Shown: piece by piece, positions 43,216-52,378 of the stretch | How positions within the stretch are numbered: the first letter of the stretch is position 1 | Layout: each line of letters begins with the position of its first letter | Assembly: GCF_021233435.1 (NCBI RefSeq) | Contig: NZ_CP089468.1 | Location: forward strand, 1,922,001 to 1,986,000 | Direction of reading: 5' to 3' | Length of the DNA stretch: 64,000 bases | Source of the DNA: Halobacterium noricense | GTDB lineage: Archaea > Halobacteriota > Halobacteria > Halobacteriales > Halobacteriaceae | The notes under the pieces: model-generated | Seen by the model: the letters and a program-made list of their open reading frames with translations, nothing else | Told to the model about the DNA's origin: nothing | Databases searched by the model: none | Program-made: the position numbers and the translations under genes

Positions 43216-43584
43216 TCAGAGCGCGAACACGAGCGCGGCCGTGACGACCGCCGCCAGCAGCACGCTCGTGGCGGTGATTTTCGCGGCGTACAACTGGTCG
43301 GTGCGGCGGTCCGCGGCGTCCGGAACGTCCTCACGGTCGTCGCCGAACGCGTACTGGCCGGCCAGCGCCAGCCGGACGCAGAACGACTCGTCGGCCTGGA
43401 ACGCCCACTCGAAGCCGACTGCCAGCGGGACGAACACGACGAGCAACAGCGGCTCCGGGAGGGCACCGGCGAGGTACGCGGCGACCACGGCGGCAGCCGT
43501 GAGGAAGGCCAGCGCGGCGATGCGAGCGCGGCGCTGGCGCTGCTCGCTGCCGATGTTGCACTGGCCGGGGCGGTAGTCAGTCAC
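43216..43584 (-). CDS. Small haloarchaeal membrane protein
   Basis: A 122-aa protein with three to four helices (AALAFLTAAAVVAAYLAG, LLLVVFVPLAVGFEWAF, TSVLLAAVVTAALVFAL). Start taken as the GTG at 43584; upstream the frame runs into a non-protein-like segment. There is a YxxGxC near the N-terminus and a small soluble loop between helices. The family is unknown to me. Confidence 0.65.
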   Translation of the reverse strand: MTDYRPGQCNIGSEQRQRRARIAALAFLTAAAVVAAYLAGALPEPLLLVVFVPLAVGFEWAFQADESFCVRLALAGQYAFGDDREDVPDAADRRTDQLYAAKITATSVLLAAVVTAALVFAL

Positions 43585-43643
43585 GCCCGAGTTTCGGCCG
43601 GTCGGCGGTTGAGGGTTGCGTCTCTCGCGACGCCTGCTGGTAC

Positions 43644-43841
43644 TTACGCGGACGCGTCGTAGCCGGCGTCCTCGACGGCAGCGACGAGGGCGTCGGTGGC
43701 CGCGTCGCCCTCGACGGTCGCAGCGTCGCGCTCGCGGTCCGCACTCGCAGACTCGACGCCTTCGACGCCGGCGAGGGCGTCTTCGACGGTCGATTCGCAG
43801 CCGCCACAGCTCATCCCTTCGACGGTGATGGTTCGGGCCAT
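43644..43841 (-). CDS. Heavy-metal-associated domain protein (CopZ-like chaperone)
   Basis: A 65-aa single HMA domain with the metal motif GMSCGGCEST (CxxC) right after ARTITVE. Such proteins carry Cu(I) to ATPases and regulators. It is divergent from the Lrp-TRASH gene, with 129 bp between. The pairing suggests a copper-response unit. The upstream sequence does not show an obvious inverted repeat. Confidence 0.93.
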   Translation of the reverse strand: MARTITVEGMSCGGCESTVEDALAGVEGVESASADRERDAATVEGDAATDALVAAVEDAGYDASA

Positions 43842-43970
43842 ACGCGAGTATTGGCCGTGCCGAACTAATGCAGTTTCGCCTCACGACGTTCGCCTCGAAC
43901 CGCCGCCGAAGTTTGGATTCGAGCGTCGTTCGGCGAAATCACTTTGTGTCGTTATCGCTGAAGGGTCGGC

Positions 43971-44558
43971 ATGACCGACCTCGACGAGACCGACCGCCGC
44001 ATTCTCGAACTGCTCGCCGCGGACGCCCGCCGCCCGTACAGCGACATCGCCGACGACGTCGGGCTCTCCGCGCCCGCCGTCTCGGACCGCGTCGCCAACC
44101 TCCAGGACAGCGGCGTCATCGAGCGCTTCACCGTGGACATCGACCGCTCGCGGCTCCGCGAGGGCGCGAACGTCCTCGTAGAACTCTCAGTCCCGCCGGG
44201 CGAGGTCGAAACCGTCCGCGAGGCCGTCGGCAGTGCGGACGCCGTCGAACACGTCTTCGTCACCGCGAGCGGCGCCGTCGTGTGCTCGGTGCGGCTCCCG
44301 ATCGAGGACGTCCGTGCGTGGGTGACCGAGACCGTCGGGACCGAGCGCCTCCGCGACTACGAGGTGACGCTGCTCGCGGAAGCACAGTGGCACCCCAGCG
44401 TCGGCGAGGAGTTCGCGATGGCGTGCGCGGAGTGCGGGAACACCGTCACCAACGAGGGCGAGACCGCGCGCATCGACGGCGACCGCTACCACTTCTGCTG
44501 TTCGTCGTGTCAGGCGCGGTTCGAGGAGCGCTACGACCGCCACGACGCCGAAGCCTAA
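43971..44558 (+). CDS. Lrp/AsnC-type regulator with a C-terminal TRASH metal-sensing domain
   Basis: A 195-aa regulator. The HTH is DETDRRILELLAADARRPYS and DIADDVGLSAPAVSDRVANL, followed by a Lrp ligand-binding-type core. The C-terminal TRASH domain is MACAECGNTVTNEGETARID, then DRYHFCCSSCQARFEERY, giving the Cys pattern CxxC...CCxxC used for copper. This matches the copper regulator family known in Halobacterium (VNG1179C type), which controls a copper ATPase and a chaperone. It is divergent from the CopZ-like gene and probably regulates it. Confidence 0.9.
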   Translation: MTDLDETDRRILELLAADARRPYSDIADDVGLSAPAVSDRVANLQDSGVIERFTVDIDRSRLREGANVLVELSVPPGEVETVREAVGSADAVEHVFVTASGAVVCSVRLPIEDVRAWVTETVGTERLRDYEVTLLAEAQWHPSVGEEFAMACAECGNTVTNEGETARIDGDRYHFCCSSCQARFEERYDRHDAEA

Positions 44559-44589
44559 CGGCTAAGCGCCCCCGGCCGCGAGTGCAACT

Positions 44590-44799
44590 GTGGACCGGAA
44601 CGCGTTCGTCTCGCGCTCGCTGCTGCTGTTCGCGCTCGTCGCGGCGAGTTTCGTCGTTCTCGGCTTCACCCGGCTCGTGCTCTCGTACCGCGTCGCGCGC
44701 CTGCTCGCCGCGCCACTCTTGTTCGCAGCCGCGGGCCTCGCGGTCGTCCTCGTCGCACAGGCGGCGCTGGCGGCAGTCGGAATTTTGGACGTGGACTGA
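44590..44799 (+). CDS. Small membrane protein (69 aa)
   Basis: A short hydrophobic protein with two helices (SLLLFALVAASFVVLGFTRL, LLFAAAGLAVVLVAQAALAAVG) starting with GTG at 44590. It lies between the Lrp-TRASH gene and the transglutaminase cluster. It has no recognisable family. Codon use is like its neighbours. Confidence 0.6.
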   Translation: MDRNAFVSRSLLLFALVAASFVVLGFTRLVLSYRVARLLAAPLLFAAAGLAVVLVAQAALAAVGILDVD

Positions 44800-44858
44800 C
44801 AGTACGCCACCGTACCCTCCGAATCATATACGTGCCGTGGCGGCGAACGGGGAGACGA

Positions 44859-47417
44859 ATGAGCGACACCCCCGGTCCCGACGCGCGACGCGCCCTCCTC
44901 GCAGTCGTCTGCGCCATCGGCCTCGTCGCCGCCTCCACGGCCGCACCAGCGCTCGCTGGACAGGCCCCGCTGGGCGGCCTCGACTCGCCGCCCGCACCCG
45001 GCGAGGTCCCGGAACTCCTGCGCCAACTCCCCGGAGCCGACGCGCTCCTCGGCAACGTGGACGGTCAGCGGGGCAACTTCGACTTCGGGACGTCCGCGTT
45101 CGGCGCACTCACGCCGGGGCGGACGGCGAGCGTCGGCGGACCGATGTCGCCCGGCCAGCGCGAGAACGCGACGGAGGCGCACTTCGTCGCGGAAGCCGAC
45201 GAGTCGCGGTACTGGCGGACGGAAGCGTACACGACCTACACCGGCTCGGGCTGGGAGCGCCAGCAGGTCAACCGCGTGCAGCCGCCGCGTCCCGCCGAGG
45301 AGCGGCCGACCGAGTGGAACGAGATTACGCTGCGCCGACCCGCGACCTCGTTGCCGACGCCGTGGCGCCCGGTCGACCTCACGTGCGGGAACGACGGCTG
45401 TGGCTCCACGGTGTCGCTGAGCACGACCGGCGGCATCGAGGCGAACCCCGCGTTCTCCGATACTCAGACGTATCGCGTGCAGAGTGTCGAACCGCTGGAC
45501 GACGCGAGCGTGCTCGACGACGTGCGCGTCGCGGGCAGCGTCGTCGACACCGAGTACACGACCGTCGAGACGACCGACCGCGTCCGCGAGCGCACCGCGG
45601 AGGTGGTCGGGGACGCCGACAACCGCTACGACGCCGCGCGCCGCATCGAGCAGTACCTCGAAGCCGAGAAGACGTACTCGCTGACCGACGTCCCCGAGCC
45701 CGGCGACAACATCACCGACCAGTTCCTCTTCGAGCAGGACGCGGGCTACTGCGAGTACTTCGCCACCGCGATGACGACGATGCTGCGCACGCAGGACGTT
45801 CCCGCGCGCTACGTCGTCGGCTACGCGGGCGGCGAGCACGTCGGCGACAACAGATACCTCGTCCGTGGCGCGGACGCCCACGCGTGGGTCGAGGTGTACT
45901 TCGAGAACGTCGGCTGGGTGCGCTTCGACCCGACGCCCGGCGACGCCCGCGAGAGCGCCCGCGACGCGCTCCACGAGGACGAGCGCAACTTCGACGTCTC
46001 CCTGAACCGGACCGTGGTGCCGGGCGAGCGCGTGACCGCGACGGTGACGACCGCGGGCCTGCCCGCGCGCAACATCGCGCTCGTCGTGAACGGCGACCGC
46101 GTCGGGCAGACCGACGCGAACGGCACAGTCGCGTTCACGGTTCCGTACGCCGAGGAGTTGCGCGTCGAAGTGTCGACGACGGTCAATCTCACGGCGTCCA
46201 GCAGTTCGCTCGCGCCCGCTGGCGTCGGTGGCGGCGACCGCGCGTACAGCGTCGCGTCGCCGGCAGTCGCCCAGCAGGACGACGGCAACGACTCCGCACA
46301 GACGTTCGACGTGAACGCGGACGTCCAGTTCGCCTTCGACGGGGACGTCGACCCCGGCACGGAGCGCACGCTCACCGTCACCGTCGCCGGCCGGCCGTTC
46401 CCGGACGCCACGGTCAGCGTCGCCGGCGTCGAACAGGGCCAGACGGACGAGAATGGCCGCATCACGGTCCAGGTTCCCGAGGACGCCAGCGGCGTGCTCG
46501 ACGTGACGGCGTCCCGCGACGACCTCAGCGAGACGACGACCTACCCCGTTGACGACCTCTCTGTCGCAGTGTCGCCCTCGCTCGTCGCGCCGCTTCCCGG
46601 CACGACGGCCACCGCGCACGTCACGTCGGGCACCGAACCGGTGAGCGGTGCGGCCGTCACGGTCGCCGGCGAGCGCGTCGGCACGACAAACGCTGACGGC
46701 ACCGTCTCCTTCGAGATACCGCTGACGCGCGCGCCGGCGGTCGTCGCGACCGCCAGCGAAAAGACCACGACGACGTACCTCGGCTGGGTACTGTCGTCCG
46801 CCGCGGTCGCGGTGCTCGTGGCCCTCGGCGCGCTCGCTGGCGTCGTGCTGGGCGCGCAGCAGCGCGGTATCACGCCGCAAACCGTCGCGAGTGCGCTCGT
46901 CGCCGTCGCTCGCGGGGGCGTGTCGTACGCGGTCGGCGCACTCGTCGGGCTCGCCGACTCCCTCGACGACCTCGCCGCGGAACTCCGGACGGCCGCTGCG
47001 GACGGCTGGCGCGGCGTCCTCGCGTGGTTTGCGTCCCTCCCGGGCCGCGTCCGATTCCCGGACGTCCGCGGGTGGCTCGCGGGCGTCGTAGCGACTGTCG
47101 GCGCGACGAGTGGGCGCGAATCCGAGGCGACCGAGCGAGGAGTCGAGTCGAGCTCGGACGCCGCTGACGGCCGCTTGCAAGCGGTGTGGCGGCGGTTCGT
47201 CGCGGTCGTCGGCGTGGACCGCTGGGAGACGAAGACGCCCGCGGCGGTCGCACGGGAAGCCATCGCGCGCGGGTTCCCGAAGGAGCCCGTGTACGCACTC
47301 ACGGCCGCATTCCGGGACGCCGCGTACGGCGGCCGCTCGGACTCCTCGCGGCTCGACCGCGCAGAGGAGGCGCTGGATTCGGTGCGCGAGGACGAGCGCG
47401 AGGAGGGCGAACAGTGA
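44859..47417 (+). CDS. Transglutaminase-like membrane protein (DUF3488/TGase cluster)
   Basis: An 852-aa protein. An N-terminal helix (LLAVVCAIGLVAASTAAPALA) is a signal or anchor. The transglutaminase core has the triad Cys (QDAGYCEYFATAMTTMLR), His (GADAHAWVEVYF) and Asp (RFDPTPG). Ig-like beta domains (EPVSGAAVTVAGERVGTTNADGTV and similar, three copies) and then a membrane helix (YLGWVLSSAAVAVLVALGALAGV) and a soluble C-terminal part follow. The gene heads a TGase-DUF58-membrane-protein cluster. TATA-like CATATA is upstream. Catalysis is likely peptide cleavage or cross-linking on the cell surface. Confidence 0.87.
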   Translation: MSDTPGPDARRALLAVVCAIGLVAASTAAPALAGQAPLGGLDSPPAPGEVPELLRQLPGADALLGNVDGQRGNFDFGTSAFGALTPGRTASVGGPMSPGQRENATEAHFVAEADESRYWRTEAYTTYTGSGWERQQVNRVQPPRPAEERPTEWNEITLRRPATSLPTPWRPVDLTCGNDGCGSTVSLSTTGGIEANPAFSDTQTYRVQSVEPLDDASVLDDVRVAGSVVDTEYTTVETTDRVRERTAEVVGDADNRYDAARRIEQYLEAEKTYSLTDVPEPGDNITDQFLFEQDAGYCEYFATAMTTMLRTQDVPARYVVGYAGGEHVGDNRYLVRGADAHAWVEVYFENVGWVRFDPTPGDARESARDALHEDERNFDVSLNRTVVPGERVTATVTTAGLPARNIALVVNGDRVGQTDANGTVAFTVPYAEELRVEVSTTVNLTASSSSLAPAGVGGGDRAYSVASPAVAQQDDGNDSAQTFDVNADVQFAFDGDVDPGTERTLTVTVAGRPFPDATVSVAGVEQGQTDENGRITVQVPEDASGVLDVTASRDDLSETTTYPVDDLSVAVSPSLVAPLPGTTATAHVTSGTEPVSGAAVTVAGERVGTTNADGTVSFEIPLTRAPAVVATASEKTTTTYLGWVLSSAAVAVLVALGALAGVVLGAQQRGITPQTVASALVAVARGGVSYAVGALVGLADSLDDLAAELRTAAADGWRGVLAWFASLPGRVRFPDVRGWLAGVVATVGATSGRESEATERGVESSSDAADGRLQAVWRRFVAVVGVDRWETKTPAAVAREAIARGFPKEPVYALTAAFRDAAYGGRSDSSRLDRAEEALDSVREDEREEGEQ

Positions 47418-48004
47418 CCGCGCTCCGCAGAACGCTGCTGGCGGCGGTCGGCGTCGCTGGCGTCGGGGTCGCCGTCGGCGTGGTCGTCGGGCTCGCACCA
47501 GCGTCGCTCGTCGGCGCAGCCAGTGGCCTGAACGCGACGCTCGCAACCGCCGTCGTCGCCGCCGGACTGGTCGGGTACGCGTTCCGTCGACGTCGACGAA
47601 CCGAGCCCGTCACCGAGTCGTCGATGCTCGCGGACACAGGCAGTGAGACGACTGCGGCCGACCCCGGGCAGCCGGTCGACGGCGCGCTCGACCGAATCGC
47701 GGACGGCAGCGACGCGTTCGCGGGGGAAGCACGGACGCGCGTCCGCGAGCGGATTCGCGAGACGGCGGTTCGAGCGTGCGCGCAGAAACACGGCATCTCG
47801 CGGGACGAAGCCGCGGACGCCGTCGCGCGTGGCGAGTGGACGAGCGACCCGGTCGCCGCGCGTTTCCTCGGGGACGAGCGCGCGCCACGGTACCCGCTCC
47901 GCGAGCGCCTGCGCAGGTGGGTGCACCCCGACCGGGCGTTCCGGCGGCGCGTCGAGCACAGCGTCGACGCGACCCACGACCTCGCCACGGAGGGGTCGCG
48001 GTGA
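47414..48004 (+). CDS. Membrane protein of the TGase/DUF58 cluster (DUF7269-like)
   Basis: A 196-aa protein with a start overlapping the preceding stop (GTGA). Two helices at the N-terminus (AAVGVAGVGVAVGVVVGLAP, ATLATAVVAAGLVGYAF) and an acidic/basic soluble part, RTRVRERIRETAVRACAQKHGISRDEAADAVARGEWT, follow. I recall it as a haloarchaeal cluster member without known function. Confidence 0.75.
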   Translation: MTALRRTLLAAVGVAGVGVAVGVVVGLAPASLVGAASGLNATLATAVVAAGLVGYAFRRRRRTEPVTESSMLADTGSETTAADPGQPVDGALDRIADGSDAFAGEARTRVRERIRETAVRACAQKHGISRDEAADAVARGEWTSDPVAARFLGDERAPRYPLRERLRRWVHPDRAFRRRVEHSVDATHDLATEGSR

Positions 48005-49362
48005 GCCAGTCGCGGTTCACTGGCGGCCTGCTGGCCGCGCTCGCGCTCGCCGGCGCGGGCGTGGCGAGCGGCCGGCCGGCGCTATTCGTCGCGGCTGTGA
48101 TTCCGCTCGTGTTCGTGCTGTACGGCGCACTCTCGGCCCCGCGAGGTAGCGACACAGTTCGCGTGACCCGCGACCTCTCGACGGAGTCGCCGCTGCCCGG
48201 TGACCGCGTCGCGGTCGAACTCACTGTCGAGAACGTCAGCGGCGGCGCGCTCCCGGACGTCCGCGTCGCCGACGGCGTTCCCGGCGACATCCGCGTGGTG
48301 GACGGCTCGCCAGACGCCGCGCTCGCGCTCCCGGCAGACGGCACGGCGACCGTCGAGTACACGATAGTCTCGGACCGCGGCCAGTTCCCGTTCGACTCGC
48401 CGACGGTCCTGGTCCGTGGCGCGAGCGCGACGAACGCCCGCACGGTTGACGCGCCCGTCGAGGGTGCGAGCGAACTGAACTGCCAAGTGAGCGTCGCTGA
48501 CGTACCGCTTCGCCGGCAGACGACGGCATACGCGGGGACGCTTCCAACCGACTCCGGCGGGCCGGGCATCGAGTTCCACTCGACGCGCGAGTACCAGCGC
48601 GGCGACCCCGCGAGCCGCATCAACTGGCGGCGCTACGCCAAGACGGGCGAACTCTCCACGGTGAACTACCGGGAGCGGCGCGCAGCGGCCGTCGTGCTCG
48701 CCGTGGACGCCCGCGACGCGAGTGACGCGACTGCCCACTCCGGCACGCCATCCGGAGCGTCACTGTCCGCGTACGCCGCAGCGCGCGCCGTCGAACCGCT
48801 CGAAACCGCCGGGCATCGCGTCAGTCTCGCGGTGTTCGGCATCGACGACCCCGTGACCGGCGGGACGGACCCCGCGTGGGTGCCGCCGGGAACCGGCGAC
48901 GCCCACCACGCGCGTATTGCGACTGTGCTCGACGCCGCCGTCGAAGGCGGGGCGGGCGATTCCGAATCGACGACGGAACGGGCCGAGCGCGAGTCTACCG
49001 AACAATCGGCTGCCGCGGCCGACGGTGGCAGTTGGCTCGGCGCGGACGACGACGCGCACATCGACCGGTTCGCCGAGCGCGTGCCGCCGGGCACGCAGGT
49101 CGTGGTCTGCTCGCCCGCGCTCGACGAGTTCCCGGTGGCACTGACGCGCCGCCTCGCGGCCGACGGCCACCACGTCACCGCGGTCAGCCCGGACGTCACC
49201 GCGACGGACACGCCCGGGCGGACGCTCGCCGCGACTGACCGCGCGCTCTCGCTCTCGGACCTCCGGGCTGCCGGCGCGCACGTCGTCGACTGGTCGCCGG
49301 ACGAACCGCTGGCCAGCGCGGTCGCCCGCGCGACGACCACGATTCGAGGGGGGCAGCGATGA
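48001..49362 (+). CDS. DUF58 domain protein
   Basis: A 453-aa protein. Two N-terminal helices are followed by a beta-rich NEW3-like region (AVELTVENVSGGALPDVRVAD), then the DUF58 motif EFHSTREYQRGDPASRINWR and RYAKTGELSTVNYRE, and a vWA-like domain that continues to the C-terminus with a long Ser/Glu insertion. It starts with GTG overlapping the previous stop. In bacteria and archaea DUF58 proteins work with MoxR ATPases, which here is encoded convergently at 51215. Confidence 0.9.
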   Translation: MSQSRFTGGLLAALALAGAGVASGRPALFVAAVIPLVFVLYGALSAPRGSDTVRVTRDLSTESPLPGDRVAVELTVENVSGGALPDVRVADGVPGDIRVVDGSPDAALALPADGTATVEYTIVSDRGQFPFDSPTVLVRGASATNARTVDAPVEGASELNCQVSVADVPLRRQTTAYAGTLPTDSGGPGIEFHSTREYQRGDPASRINWRRYAKTGELSTVNYRERRAAAVVLAVDARDASDATAHSGTPSGASLSAYAAARAVEPLETAGHRVSLAVFGIDDPVTGGTDPAWVPPGTGDAHHARIATVLDAAVEGGAGDSESTTERAERESTEQSAAAADGGSWLGADDDAHIDRFAERVPPGTQVVVCSPALDEFPVALTRRLAADGHHVTAVSPDVTATDTPGRTLAATDRALSLSDLRAAGAHVVDWSPDEPLASAVARATTTIRGGQR

Positions 49363-50873
49363 GCACCGAGACCGTTCGCCGGCCGACGCTCGTCGCCGGC
49401 GCCGCGATGCTCGCGGTGGCGCTGTTCGCCGTCAACGACGCCAGCGCCACGTACGGCCTGCTGGCGTTCCTCACGGCCGTGGGCGGCGGTGTGCTCGCCG
49501 TGGCGACCGGGCTCGCGACGCGTGAGGAGCCGCTGTCCGTGTTCGCGGCGTCCGTGCTCGCGCCCGTAGGTGGTGTCGTCGTCCTCGCCACCGCCGGGCT
49601 CTCGGCCGCCGACCTCCCGCTGCTCGCGGACGTGCTCGACCCGCTGGTCGTCGTCGCGCTCGCGACCGCCGGCTTCGGCGCGACGGCGGCGTTCACGGGC
49701 GGCGTCGGCGGCGGCGCAGTCGGCCGCGCGTTCTCCGTCGTCGTCGCGACTACCATCCTCCCGTTCCTCGCGACTGTCGCCGTGCTCGTCGGACGCGTGC
49801 AGCAGGACGTGGGCGTGCTCGGCGAACTCGTGGACATCGTGGGGCTGATTGTCGGCCTCGTCCGCTCGCCCACCGGGTCCGGTATCGACGTGGTCGTGTT
49901 CTTCGTGCTCGTCGCAGCGACGGCGCGCGCGCTCGCTGCCGGCGTGAGCGCCGCGCCGTTGGTCGAACTCGCGCCACGCGACCGCCGCGAGTCGGTGTCG
50001 CGGGCGAGCCGCTACGTGGTCGCCGCGTGTCTGACCGTCTGGCGGCTGTTCGCGCTGAGTTGGGCGGTCGTGTTCTTCGCGTTCGTCACCGGTATCGCGG
50101 AGCGCGCTGTCGCACAGATGCCGGACAGCGTCGTCTCGCTCGTCGGCACGCTCGCCTCGGCCGGCGTACTGCGAACGCTCATGTTGGCTGCCATCGTAGT
50201 CTCCTTGCTCGTGGTCGTCGTCCTGCGCGTCGCACGCCTCGCGACCGGTGACCACCGCGAGAGCCTCCGTCGGGTCGCGTCGGCAGCGGGCGGCGGCGTG
50301 CTCGCGGTCGTCGTCGGCGTCGTGTTCGCTAGCCGGGTCGTCGCGGAAGTCCGGCGCGCGCTCCCCCAGCAGGCGCGAGCGAACTTCGAGGGCGTCGTCG
50401 GGACGTTCGGCGAGCCGGCGCTGGCGCTCGTCGCCCTGCTCGCGCCGCTGGCCGCGCTCTCGGCGCTCCTGCTGGCGTTCGCGGGGCTGGGCTGGCTTCG
50501 CGCGATTCCCCAGCGCAGCGCGCCCGCCGCCGTCGCAGCAGGCGGGCTCGTGGTCGCCGCGGCCGCTGCTGGCATGCAGGGCGCGCCCCGCGAGTTCGTG
50601 TTCGCGCTCGTCGCCGCGGGGATGGTCGCGTGGGACGTCGGCGAGTACGGCGTCGGCGTCGCGGCAGAGTTGGAGCGGCACGCGCCGACGGCTCGCGCGG
50701 AGGTCGTCCACGTCGCCGCCGCGGCCGCCGTCGGCGTTCTCGCGTACTACGCCGCCACGCTCGTCGGCGGGGTCGCAGCCGGCTTCCGGACGCCGGACGC
50801 GGGCGCGGCGCTGGTCGCGCTCGTCGCGGCAGGCGTAGGACTAGCGGCGCTAGTCGGCGCGCTCGCCGAGTGA
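49359..50873 (+). CDS. Multi-helix membrane protein of the DUF58/MoxR cluster (DUF7519-like)
   Basis: A 504-aa protein with about twelve to fourteen helices (for example GAAMLAVALFAVNDASATYGLLAFL, LVVVALATAGFGATAAF, VVFFAFVTGIAERAV, VGLAALVGALAE). It overlaps the stop of the DUF58 gene by 4 bp. It has no catalytic motif. The order TGase, DUF7269, DUF58, this gene, is standard in haloarchaea and implies a common membrane or surface complex. Confidence 0.8.
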   Translation: MSTETVRRPTLVAGAAMLAVALFAVNDASATYGLLAFLTAVGGGVLAVATGLATREEPLSVFAASVLAPVGGVVVLATAGLSAADLPLLADVLDPLVVVALATAGFGATAAFTGGVGGGAVGRAFSVVVATTILPFLATVAVLVGRVQQDVGVLGELVDIVGLIVGLVRSPTGSGIDVVVFFVLVAATARALAAGVSAAPLVELAPRDRRESVSRASRYVVAACLTVWRLFALSWAVVFFAFVTGIAERAVAQMPDSVVSLVGTLASAGVLRTLMLAAIVVSLLVVVVLRVARLATGDHRESLRRVASAAGGGVLAVVVGVVFASRVVAEVRRALPQQARANFEGVVGTFGEPALALVALLAPLAALSALLLAFAGLGWLRAIPQRSAPAAVAAGGLVVAAAAAGMQGAPREFVFALVAAGMVAWDVGEYGVGVAAELERHAPTARAEVVHVAAAAAVGVLAYYAATLVGGVAAGFRTPDAGAALVALVAAGVGLAALVGALAE

Positions 50874-50911
50874 GCCGTGGAACTAACACCGGGGCGGTCG
50901 ACTTCCGGAGT

Positions 50912-51214
50912 ATGCGGACGCTGTATGTCCAGCTGCTCTGCCCGTACTGTCGGAAAGTCAAACGCGCGCTCGACGACCTCGGCGTCGGCTACGAGACCGA
51001 ACGCGTCTCTTTCTTCAAGTTCCGCCGCGACGAGGTCCGCGAAGTCAGCGGCCAGTCGCAGGTGCCCGTGCTCGTGGATCCCGAGCACGGGGTCGACGGG
51101 ATGAACGAGAGCAGCGACATTGCCGGGAGAATCTCGGCAAGCTATCGGACAGGGTCCGAGAACATCGTGGAGTACCTCTACGAGACGTACGGGGACGGAA
51201 CGAGCGAGCGATGA
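50912..51214 (+). CDS. Glutaredoxin-like protein with a 14-residue insertion
   Basis: A 100-aa thioredoxin-fold protein with the redox motif LLCPYCRKVKRAL (CPYC). The cis-Pro loop is SQVPVLVD. Between SSDI and VEYLYETYG, which would be contiguous in ordinary relatives, there are extra residues (AGRISASYRTGSENI). At DNA level this is a 42-bp insert containing CCGGGAGAATCTCGG, a near-palindrome. The reading frame is kept. It converges with moxR directly, with stop codons adjacent. It may serve disulphide reduction or act as a gamma-glutamylcysteine-linked glutaredoxin. Confidence 0.85.
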   Translation: MRTLYVQLLCPYCRKVKRALDDLGVGYETERVSFFKFRRDEVREVSGQSQVPVLVDPEHGVDGMNESSDIAGRISASYRTGSENIVEYLYETYGDGTSER

Positions 51215-52165
51215 TTACGTGACGGCCGGCACCTGCACGCTGTCGAGGACGTCCCGGACGACGTCCTCGGGGTCGACGTCCTCGACGGTGGCCTGACCGG
51301 TGAGCACGAGCCGGTGGACGAGCACGGCCTCGCCCGCTCGCTTGACGTCCTCGGGCGTGACGTAGTCGCGGCCCTGCACCACGGCGCGGGCGCGAGCGAC
51401 CTCGAAGAGGCGCTGGGTACCCCGGGGGCTGACGCCGACTTCGACGCGCTCGTCCTCGCGGGTGGCGCGCCCGATGTCGACGACGTAGTCGCGGACGCCG
51501 TCGCTGACCGAGACCGTCTCCGGGACCTGCTGGAGGTCGGCGAGCGCGTCGTCGGGGACGACCTGGGACACCTCGGGCGTGGTGGTCTGGCGGTCGGCGC
51601 GGCGGTCGATGAGTTCGCGTTCGCCCGCGCCGTCGGGGTAGCCGATGCCGGCTTTCACGGCGAAGCGGTCGCGCTGGGCTTCCGGCAGTCGAAATGTCCC
51701 TTCCTGCTCGACGGGGTTCTGAGTCGCAATCACGAAGAAGGGCTCGGGGAGCTGGTGGGTCTCGCCGTCCACGCTCACCTGCCCTTCTTCCATCGCTTCG
51801 AGGAGCGCGGCCTGCGTTTTCGGGGGTGCGCGGTTGATTTCGTCCGCAAGCACGACGTTCGCGAACACGGGGCCGGGGTTGAATTCGAAGGACTCGGTGC
51901 GGGCGTCGTAGACGTGCGAGCCGGTGATGTCCGACGGGAGGAGGTCGGGCGTGAACTGCACGCGGGTGAAGCCGAGGCCGAGCGCGTTCGCGAGGCTGCG
52001 CGCGGTCAGCGTCTTCCCGGTGCCGGGCACGTCCTCCAGGAGGACGTGACCGCGAGCGAGCGCGCCCGAGAGGACCGTTTCGAGGAACGCGCGGTCGGTG
52101 ACGACCGCCTCGCTGACCGCGTCTATCACGTCGGTGCACGTCCGGGCGGCGGTGTCGGCGTCCAT
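51215..52165 (-). CDS. MoxR-family AAA+ ATPase
   Basis: A 316-aa ATPase. Walker A is LLEDVPGTGKTLTARSLA, Walker B VVLADEINRAPPKTQAALLEAM, sensor FVIATQNPVEQEGTFRLPEAQRDRF. Complete MoxR length. MoxR proteins assemble or remodel complexes with vWA/DUF58 proteins; the matching DUF58 gene lies at 48001 on the other strand, so partners are convergent rather than in one operon. The ATG at 52165 is supported by the normal N-terminus. Confidence 0.94.
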   Translation of the reverse strand: MDADTAARTCTDVIDAVSEAVVTDRAFLETVLSGALARGHVLLEDVPGTGKTLTARSLANALGLGFTRVQFTPDLLPSDITGSHVYDARTESFEFNPGPVFANVVLADEINRAPPKTQAALLEAMEEGQVSVDGETHQLPEPFFVIATQNPVEQEGTFRLPEAQRDRFAVKAGIGYPDGAGERELIDRRADRQTTTPEVSQVVPDDALADLQQVPETVSVSDGVRDYVVDIGRATREDERVEVGVSPRGTQRLFEVARARAVVQGRDYVTPEDVKRAGEAVLVHRLVLTGQATVEDVDPEDVVRDVLDSVQVPAVT

Positions 52166-52378
52166 TCGAGTCGTGGGTCGCCGCCACCCTCCTTGTAGTT
52201 GTCGCCTGTTCTCGACGCGTCACTGCGAGTAATCGCTCAGTTAATACCGCGCCAGCCCGTCACGTCGACTAACCTAGCGAAACGCATACACCGCTCCCAC
52301 CGAGAGGGGTGCGTGCTAGCGCCGTTCGGGGCGATGGGGTCGCAGGCCTCGAACGGGCAACGGGGGCAACCGACGACC

